From Botryococcus braunii (taxonomy: Eukaryota; Chlorophyta; Trebouxiophyceae): a stretch of DNA of 64,000 nt. This document shows, in pieces, positions 50,950-64,000 of this stretch; the stretch's first letter is position 1, and every line of letters begins with the position of its first letter. The DNA is taken from positions 125,840 to 189,839 of the forward strand of contig KV908515.1 in assembly GCA_002005505.1 (NCBI GenBank), read 5' to 3'. The translations under genes and the position numbers were made by a program. The notes under the pieces were generated by a model that was not told the DNA's origin, searched no databases, and worked only from the letters and a program-made list of their open reading frames with translations.

Positions 50950-52809
50950 CTCTCCCTCCCTCCCTCCCTCCCCAATCTCTCTTCTTCCCCCCTCTTCTTT
51001 TCCAAACCCGCCCCCCCCCCCGCCCTTTGTCCCCCCCTTCCCCCCTCCCTTTTCGTGTCGCTCGCACCGTGCCTTTCTTGCCATGTTCCAAAGAGTTTTT
51101 GCACTATCATCTTTGTCTCTGGGCCCTCGATTCCGCGTACCCACATGCAGGGTTTATGGTGTGCGGTTAGGATGGGCTTCAATGTTTACTCTTAGTAATT
51201 TTATGGTCAACCAGGACAACAATACGAAGTCCCGGGCCAGAGTCCAAAGTCCTCACCTCAGTGACGGTGGGGCCTTTTGCGGGACACTCAGCAATGCCAT
51301 TTTTTAGGAGTACCGCCTTCCGCAAGTCTCCTTTGGGCCCGGGCAGCCTGCTTGGAAAGCAAGGCGCTTTGAAAGAGCCTTTACTGGGTGCAGAGGGGCG
51401 CTCGAGATGTGTTGAACGCTGAGGCGGTCCTTGCAAGCCGGCAGCGGCAGTGTGTTTTCCAGCAAACCCGCTGTACTTGGATGGGGCAGCGGGACATCCG
51501 GAGGCCACAGGCGGTACAGCTGGGTGGCACCCGCCAGGGAAGGGAGCAGGCGCAGCAGCTTTACCAGAGCATTTAGGCTGGGCACTCGGTATGGAACTAG
51601 CTGAAAAGCGGGTGGGACGAGCTGGCGGCGGTGGCATACTAGTGGAATCCACCGTATCGGTCTCCCCATCTGAGAATGCCCCAGGGTCCCTGGTGCCCCC
51701 CGTTTCAGCAGAACCAGCCAGTGCGGTTGAGCCCAAATCTGCAGGGGCAGACTGCGACGTCCGCGTCCTAGTTAAGAGAGGCTCCCTGGATTGGCGCTTC
51801 GGTGCAGTCACTGACGTGCATGGAACAACAGCAGCATCACCTGCCTCTCGACAAATGCTGTCTCTGTCCTTGCCTACGACCTGTGGTGGGCTTTCCTTGA
51901 CCAAGGCTATGTTGTCCCGCAGAGGGGGACACAATTCGGGCCCATCTGGAGGGCAACATTCGCTGGAAAGTCCAAATGTACTGCACCTGGTCTTTTCTCC
52001 TTTCACAAGTGAGCCACTCGGTGGTTGCTGGCTAGAAGGGGGCCGTGGTGGCAGGGACACATGAGGACGCTCTTGCTCATGTGAAAGAGGCTCAGCTTCC
52101 GCTCTCGCCCAGGGCTTTGGAGAGATTGAAGGCCGCTGGTTGTGCTCAGCAACTGAAGAATGAAGGTGTGGGCTTCTCTCCTGTATTGCCCAAGTAGGAG
52201 TATGGGCAACTCCCTCAAAATGGCAAAGAGCAGCCCCAGAATGCACAAGTCTATCCATGCCATTATAACAGTGGCCACAAGGACAACAGAACTACTAGAA
52301 GGTGCATTGCTCTAAACCCTATCACTGCACCTGCCAGCAACTGCTGGGTTCTATAAAACAAGCATGAGTGGCAGATTTAACAGGCCAATATTGCAATACA
52401 ACCCAAAATATGCATGAAAAGAGACCTGTGGACAAAGTGGATCACAGCCATACACATGTAAATTTCAATACGAACTGAATAAGAAAAAGAGTTAGAAAGG
52501 CAATGCATGGTATCACAACGACATTTCCTTCTATGGTAAGGAGGTGCCCACTCATATATGCTTGTTATCAAGGTTTGGGTGCTATACCTTTGGGAAGGAC
52601 CCCGCAGCTAACCCTGCAAGGAACTGTGGGCTGAGCTGGGGTTTTGAGTTCGAATCTTCAACTTCAAATGAGTATGGATCATCAATGTCTTGCATCGACA
52701 GATTTTGATCTTGAGGACCTAGCCTTGAAACAGTAGGATCGGCCCTCAAGACATAGGGCTGGGAATCCTCTGGGACCCTCCGCCGTTTGCGTGCGTTGTA
52801 CGTCTTCAT
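42444..52809 (-). CDS. WAPL: WAPL (wings apart-like) cohesin-release factor
   Basis: WAPL opens the cohesin ring and removes it from chromatin in mitotic prophase and meiosis; it acts in the nucleus. Well-supported minus-strand exons: 52588-52809 (starts MKTYNARKRRRVPEDSQPYV), 51257-52291 (345 codons, Pro/Ser-rich and disordered), 50498-50646 (AQESGEQWQVLDNVTYALDG), 49592-49817 (DIMRAGAAAHPAEDPVTALA), 46367-46526 (WWLKSALLALENASFACPAN), 44742-44894 (LSVLMNLTHAQEKGCTAFLA), 44094-44195 (DILSVGLGVLINVAENGGSS), 43500-43632 (AAIVEVYASLLLAFLLEGDP), 42444-42602 (ends LLASLKSNDLP and stop). Tentative exons: about 49004-49175, 48385-48530 (AKLQKLLGG) and 47266-47460 (GMELLKEALREEGVLEQLAS). Phases agree across the 3' exons; one exon between 46367 and 44894 is missing. 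The likely size, about 870 residues, suits plant WAPL. Confidence 0.85.
42775..43000. repeat. (CA)n/(CT)n compound microsatellite in the last WAPL intron
   Basis: CA, CT, short TG, CT and CA blocks follow one another. On the sense (minus) strand they read TG/GA. Confidence 0.95.
45693..46108. mobile_element. 416-bp MITE with 31-bp perfect terminal inverted repeats
   Basis: The left end 45693-45723 (TACCGTACCGGCGCAAATTA...) is the exact reverse complement of 46078-46108. If the outermost TA is a duplicated target, the element is mariner-like. The subterminal word GGCGCAAATCATTGGGCAC occurs again inside at about 45790 and 46010, echoing the end sequence. There is no transposase frame, so it is a non-autonomous element. 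It sits in the WAPL intron between the exons ending 46367 and starting 44894. Confidence 0.88.
46726..46785. repeat. (GT)n/(GC)n in a WAPL intron
   Basis: About 38 bp of GT followed by a GC-alternating patch; both patterns favour left-handed DNA. Confidence 0.9.
48070..48135. repeat. (TG)n in a WAPL intron
   Basis: About 50 bp of TG flanked by GC-alternating sequence on both sides. A 16-base G run follows at about 48265. Confidence 0.9.
49194..49240. repeat. Hairpin with perfect 20-bp arms in a WAPL intron
   Basis: Arms 49194-49213 and 49221-49240 are exact complements around a 7-nt loop. The loop region word CACACATGCTGTG is repeated at 49241-49253. On the minus strand the hairpin ends about 18 nt before the tentative splice acceptor at 49176. 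Confidence 0.9.
49398..49533. repeat. (GA)n and (TG)n tracts in a WAPL intron
   Basis: About 55 bp of GA and about 50 bp of TG in the intron after the exon 49592-49817. Confidence 0.95.
50918..50945. repeat. (TA)n in WAPL intron 2
   Basis: A 28-bp TA run followed by a C/T-rich tract to about 51055, both in the intron between 51257 and 50646. Confidence 0.9.
51121..51198 (-). repeat. R1 dispersed repeat, copy b (WAPL intron 2)
   Basis: Minus-strand R1 with landmarks CCTAACCGCACACCATAAA and TACGCGGAATC. Downstream in the same sense comes a purine-rich tract, the usual arrangement for R1. Confidence 0.85.
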
Positions 52810-53300
52810 CTACGAGACGCCAGAATGAGCATGTCTTATTGCCTTGTTGCAACTTTTGCCAACGTTTGAAGACTTATCAGATAAGCGCTTAGAGATTGAC
52901 AGACGCTGACCTTTTTCGAACGGTGGCCGAGCTACCCTGTAAGTCCCATCACGCAACTTGTCCACAAACACTCCACTTCAAATCAGAAATTGGGAAGAAA
53001 GACTAATATTTGTGACACAGTCCCCGTCCAGAAGACATGACAAGGAAGGTTCAAATTACAGGGCCAAGCGGATAACCGAGTATCAGAAGGTTCAGTAATC
53101 ATCCACCTTGAAAACAGACAAGAAGAACAGTTTTGTATCTAAGAAGGGAAAGAAGGACTTGTTTTTATTCTTTTGTGGTCCCAATCCTTGGTGCGGAGGA
53201 AACTGTACTGCTGAACGTACAAACGTACTCTCATTTCCTAGTAAGGACTCGTTAGTGAAGAGGACGATTGGTGATGAATTTAATATCAAGAGTGTGTGAG

Positions 53301-53507
53301 AGAGTGAAGCCTATCCTAACCGCACACCAGAAATCTTGCATGCGGACACGTGGAATCTAGGGGCCAGAGACAAAAGGGGGGTGTAGCCAAAAAACACGTG
53401 AGAGAGAGAGAGGGGGGGGGGGAGAGGGAAAGAGAGAGGGGGGGAAGGGGGTGGAGAGGGAGAGAGGGAAGGGAGGAGAAGGAGGGGGAGATGGGGAGGG
53501 AGAGGGA

Positions 53508-53595
<88 letters not shown>

Positions 53596-53620
53596 GAGGA
53601 GGAGGAGGAGAGAGGAGGAG

Positions 53621-53690
<70 letters not shown>

Positions 53691-53767
53691 AAAACATACA
53701 AGTGAAGCCTCTCCTAACCGCAAACCACGTATCCCATATGCTGGTACGCAGAAGCCAGGGGCCATGG
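53301..53767 (+). repeat. R1 - (GA)n - R1 composite repeat
   Basis: R1 copies at 53301-53374 and 53701-53767, in the same direction, flank about 290 bp of GA/GGA/G-rich sequence (53400-53688). The second copy has diverged (CTCCTAACCGCAAACCA). Confidence 0.85.
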
Positions 53768-55091
53768 GCAGCGATTGGTTTTGAATTTGTGTACACACAC
53801 ACTTTTTTCTCTATATCAGGTGGAGAGTCTCCCATGATGTGAGTTGTACGCAGTGGATTCCATTGCATGTTAGCCGGGCTGCTCTGTTAACTGCGCAACC
53901 TCGTACACGGACACTAACCGACTTTGTGGTTGGCTTGTAGTGACTGGATCCAGATAAATCTTTTTGATCTACGATACACAAATGGTTGACAAAGGACCAG
54001 CATCAGCTACAGTGACGCCTTCAGCCCGAGGGCTGATTCTTGCTGCTACTGGTCGATTCAACCATGAGGAATTCTGCATTCTGCATCCTTGTGTTGATCT
54101 GTTAGACTTGGGCCTGAGCGTGACAAACCCCTGAAACTCGACTTGCAGCTACTTATTACCCCTACACACTTGATAAAGCAACCTATCATGTAATCGACTA
54201 CAGTTGCACAGACCAGACCAGACCCGTCCATGTCACAGCTAACGAATACAGAAACATTTATGGGGCATTGGTCTCACTACTTGTGCGAAAATAGGTCATT
54301 ATAGAATCAAAGAGGCGGTCTGTCAGGTGGGCGAGATGCTTGAATTTGCTGTTGAACGGACAGATTTTGAAAACAAGCTCTTGTTTGGCGATAGAATACA
54401 CCACTCTTTGACAAATCAGCGTTTGTATAGGTGTTGCATATTTGTAGGTACTTCCCAAGTGAAAATTAGCCTACCTAACACATTCAATAAATTCATTCAT
54501 CATTGAATTCCTGCGTTTGTTAGCCTTATCCATCGGCTCATGAGCGCAAGCCTACTCCATTTTCAAGATGATTGGCGCCATCATCTCAGGAAACAGCTGT
54601 TCTTGATGGTGATTACGAGAACTGTCTGAATCGGACTCAACATCGGGGGCCCGTGCATATGACGCAAGTTAATGTCATGAACGAAAGTTTATTGGGACCA
54701 TTATTGTACTGGGTGGTGCTAGTATACCACGTGCCCTCAGCCAAGTCTAAATAGGTCATCTGACCTCACAAAAACCTCAGTGCTTGTTTGAAACGCGTTC
54801 TAAGCCACAGTGCCTTGTCTTGGCTAGATGGCACTAGTGGCACAGTACTGAGCCTACCACTCTCAAACACTTACATGACCATTTTAATGTGCTTAGTATG
54901 AACTTATGGTTCGGTCGAAATTCCGAGGCAAGCTGATACATTCAATTTATAATTCAAGGTATAAGTGAAATATATTTGTCTCAATTCAGTCTACATTGTG
55001 TAGCCTGAGGCAGAACACTGTCAACCGCCAACAAAAGGGGTACACATTACGCCCGACATGGTGAAGCAATTCGACCATTTAGAATACGAAA

Positions 55092-55150
55092 CATTGAAGC
55101 ATATCTTAACTGCAAACCTTGTATTTTACGTGTCCATACGGGCCAGTGAC
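55092..55150 (+). repeat. Degenerate R1 copy
   Basis: It keeps the R1 order (TTGAAGC, TCTTAACTGCAAACC, GGGCCAG) but with many substitutions, so it is probably an old copy. Confidence 0.55.
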
Positions 55151-55220
55151 AGATCACGGTGATACATGATCAGCAACTTTAACCATTTAGAATAAAGATT
55201 CAAGCCTCCTATTACGACTA

Positions 55221-55822
<602 letters not shown>

Positions 55823-55901
55823 GTGCGACTATTTGTTCGCATACTGTTCTCCCATTGTCCTCGATTGTCTATAGATTGCATGGTGGTTGATCCACTTTAA
55901 A

Positions 55902-55991
55902 TTCTTGGAGGCCCTGTCTTGTCAGTCACAAGACAGAGCCCCCAAGAAATCGTTGTCACCCCAGCAGGTGACATTGTCACCTGCTGGGGTG
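55902..55991. repeat. Two successive hairpins
   Basis: The first, 55902-55948, pairs over about 20 bases with two mismatches and a 7-nt loop (inner arms CTGTCTTG/CAAGACAG). The second, 55957-55991, has 16 perfect base pairs and a 3-nt loop ATT. Only 8 bases separate them. Confidence 0.88.
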
Positions 55992-56040
55992 TCACCCGGG
56001 CTACATCTGGTCCGGCTCCAGTTTCAGCCTAAGCATGTGC

Positions 56041-56074
<34 letters not shown>

Positions 56075-58304
56075 CTGATTTCCATCATCTGAGGGCGGGA
56101 AATTCCTTTGGCCTTCCACCATTCGTTTCGCCCCCATTACTCAAGAAAATGCCCTCACATCAGTACTAGCAGCTCCCCAGGCTCAAAGCTTCCATCGACT
56201 TGGCTAAAGCAAAAAGACGGTCATGCTCAACAGGCTATCAGCACCCTGCTATATCAAGTTGGGGGATTGCAGGCTGCAAAGCAGGTGATGCTTCAACATG
56301 CAAGAAGCGAACTGCTGTGGGTCGCCAGCTGGCCGCTCGCCACGTGTGGTGATTTATATTTTCCAACATTTGGGTTTGGGTCCTTGAACATTGGGCTGGT
56401 CTTTTTAACTCCATTCTTGTAAAAGAAAAGAATTACATCATCCCAGCCCAAAGAGCTGATGGGTGACATGGAAAACCAAACACAGGAGCGGCAATACACC
56501 GGGAGGGCATGCGTCCTGGATTCAGAGTTAGTTTAGCAGAGTGATCTAGATAGGGTCGACGTTGCTGTCGGTTGAAGGCAACCCCATCTGTACTGACATC
56601 CACCCCATCGACACCACTCTTCCAGACTCAAAAATCTAAAATCAAGAAACATGTGTTGGTCATGGAAGCTTACTCTGCTTCATAGCCTACATTATATGCG
56701 TCATAGCCTACACCATATTGTATGCACTGAAATCAGCCCAGGTCTTGCGTAGGACAGTTTTCCGAAGATCTCCATGAACAGCATTTCACCATCCACCGGC
56801 TTTGGGTGCGCTTAACGCCGTTCATTATTTTTTGGTTGACTTCTCCAATCTATATTGGAATAAGAGACCGACGGAAGAAGTTTGCAGCTGACTTGTTGTA
56901 ATTTGTGTTCTGATTGTTATACTCTTGGGAGTTGTACAGGGTTCTGTGCGCTCCCAATGTTTCGCCGTCCCTGGCCCACATAATTATATGAGAGTGTCCA
57001 GTCTCCATTCATGTATGGTTCTTGAATTAGAATCCTTTCTGGCCCCATGTGTAGGGAGGAACTGGTTCAGGGGGAAGGACCGGATTGTCCTGGAACTGTC
57101 CCCGGGGGGGGGGGGGGGGCAGGAGACAATTGTCTCGCAACAGGCAATTGTCTGGTCATGGTAACACAGGACTAAGGGCGGTCATGATGTGCAACAATGC
57201 GTTGGTCTGGACCCCTGCTCCCTTACAATAACATCTCAAGGACCATTGGTTTATACCAATTGTCCTCAGCTGATCAGGGACTGGCTGCAATGACAGCGTC
57301 TCAATGATCCTTTTACACAAGGATGTTCAGCCGGCAGTGCATGGTCCTTGCCCTTCTTTAGTTTTATTGCCAATGCCACATACACACTTTCATATGGGAG
57401 AACCAATAATGTACCTACAAGATAGCGTAAAGTAGGTAATAATGAATTTACCAGCCTTCGACATACCAGGATGGTTTTACGCAGAGCGATTTACACAGTG
57501 CTTAAAAAAGGTCCCCACTTTATCTCTTAACTGCCACCTCACTGCCACAAACATTGACGACATCATGATTAGGGAGCAGGCTGTCGCTTCACTTCTCACC
57601 TATCATGATACTGTCAGAATATTCAAACAGGAAGCAGGCATACCCTTCCAATACAATTCTAAGCTTGATAGTACAAAAGCCTCTTATTCAGGAAGTAGGC
57701 AACAAACGAGAGCTTCATGTACCAGCACCTCCATTACCCCACGAAGTCACTCCTGCAAACACGGGATGCTGCCCAGACATACATCAATCAAGGCGAACAT
57801 AAGGGTTATTTGCCAAAGACGACATGAAGAAGATGAGTAACATCTTGCATCAAGTTACAGCTGCACTGAACATGGGCTGAGGGCCTGCTGTTATTATTGA
57901 GAACGCATAAGCTCCTTTAATATGCCATCATGCAGTCATGTTGGGGCATTACAGTGTAAGGGCCAACGCCGCATAAATATGCGCACAGCACTTGTTCCCA
58001 GTATCCAAAAATTCACCGGGGCCCACCCTGGAGAGCAAGACCTCAGGCCCTTTGCAGGGGCTAACACACCCCACATATCCCAGCAAACAGCTGGGGCCTG
58101 TTTCTGCTTTTAAAACACGCAGTTCTTAAACAGGCCTATCTGCAGCATGTTGCCACAGAATGCTCCTGGAAAATTGCCAGGGCCTGCAACCTTTCCACGC
58201 ACTCTGCTGATCACGCTGTTGCCACTACATGCTTTGAATCCAATGAAATGGCTAACTAATTAAACAAAATGTCTTAGACCACAGTCATGCACTACGGCAG
58301 GTCA

Positions 58305-61622
<3,318 letters not shown>

Positions 61623-62303
61623 ATCGTATTACCAGTCACACCGACCTAAAAGAGTCCACCGGAAATATAAATCTCGTTCTGTGAACGAGCAAATTTCGCT
61701 AGGAAGACCTCAGATGGTTCGGGACTAATGTCTTGCGCTTGGGCTAAGGATATCTCTGTACTTTAACAAGTATTGCTAGAACGATCCATTTAGCGGTTGG
61801 CGTGGCATGTGACAGCTCCGTTACGTTGTATTTGGGGTGTGGTAAATCCACGTAGGTCGGGTGCAAATCACGGACCTTCATGGAATGACGAGATCATGGA
61901 CTTTCCAAGAACATTAGAAGCTACCACGACAAGGCCTCCACCGCAGGAGGGATGGCCCTATCCAGAGACGACAAGATCGGATGGCGGGGTGGCCTGCGCA
62001 TTAGAAGAAGGAAAAAGGAAGATGGGGGCGAAAGCCCTAAACTCCCAACCCCACCCCGAGAAGAGGACGTTAGTGACGCTGACAGGGGCAGCTGGGGTAG
62101 CGGCAAATGGGGAATGGTGTTGGGGTTTGTGCTTCATTATGTCATGTTAATTTGAGGTAATTATGATTAAAGAATTAGCTGTGAGTTAACTTACCAGTCA
62201 ACTCACAGTGAGGATGCCTTGACACTGGCTAAAGACAATCAATTTATGGGTATTAATGTATTGAAGGATAAACCTTGTATGGCTGTCGTATACTTCCATC
62301 TTT
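61623..62303. promoter_or_regulatory. Upstream region of SHMT
   Basis: Should hold the promoter and 5' untranslated region of the minus-strand SHMT gene. No specific element was recognised, and open frames here show no family motif. Confidence 0.4.
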
Positions 62304-63915
<1,612 letters not shown>

Positions 63916-64000
63916 CTTTTTGTGGCTGGAAAACATGCAGTTATCCATAATGAATATGTGCATGTGAGTACTTTTAGGATAAGGGTCCAAACCCCGTAGT
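63916..64000. other. Unique sequence at the right edge
   Basis: The last 85 bp follow the broken fifth array unit and show no feature. Confidence 0.5.

Noticed and set aside
57442..57840. 132-codon open frame in the intergenic region
   Set aside because: No family motif, no splice context and ordinary base composition; a frame of this length is expected by chance in several kilobases.

Overview
This window is nuclear DNA of a eukaryote. Most coding sequence lies in short exons (about 50-1000 bp) separated by GT-AG introns, and seven multi-exon genes can be read through by keeping splice phase and family alignment consistent. The gene set fits the green lineage: a fused PabA-PabB aminodeoxychorismate synthase, a plastid-type COG0354 protein, an adrenodoxin-type mitochondrial ferredoxin and plant-like WAPL and SHMT. 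Long microsatellite-laden introns and a bacterial-type glucokinase suggest a streptophyte alga, possibly a charophyte such as Chara. The species is inference only.

Layout, left to right: (1) about 250-4660 minus, IBA57.2-like COG0354 folate-dependent Fe-S protein, running off the left end. (2) 5826-10208 plus, bacterial-type glucokinase, complete in six exons. (3) 12873-13794 minus, mitochondrial ferredoxin, missing its first exon(s). (4) 15576-17561 minus, a 661-codon intronless reverse transcriptase of Penelope-like type. (5) 17892-26981 plus, aminodeoxychorismate synthase, complete in twelve exons (1021 residues) with a very long linker insertion. (6) 29658-39728 plus, a receptor-like protein of about 1100 residues with signal peptide, one membrane segment and a C-terminal kinase fold whose DFG motif is lost. 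(7) 42444-52809 minus, WAPL cohesin-release factor. (8) 58305-61622 minus, cytosolic-type serine hydroxymethyltransferase, complete in eight exons (486 residues).

Between and inside the genes are many (GA)n, (TG)n and (TA)n tracts, a dispersed repeat of about 80 bp (here R1) that sits beside (GA)n tracts, a five-unit tandem array with (GA)n in each unit at the right end, a 416-bp inverted-repeat transposon (MITE) in a WAPL intron, and several strong hairpins, including two perfect palindromes side by side at 27.7 kb.

Functionally, four genes touch folate, one-carbon or Fe-S metabolism: ADCS makes the pABA precursor of folate, SHMT loads one-carbon units on it, COG0354/IBA57 uses folate in Fe-S work, and the ferredoxin supplies electrons for Fe-S assembly. 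This may be chance in a eukaryote, but it is testable by synteny. I found no rRNA, tRNA or CRISPR array.
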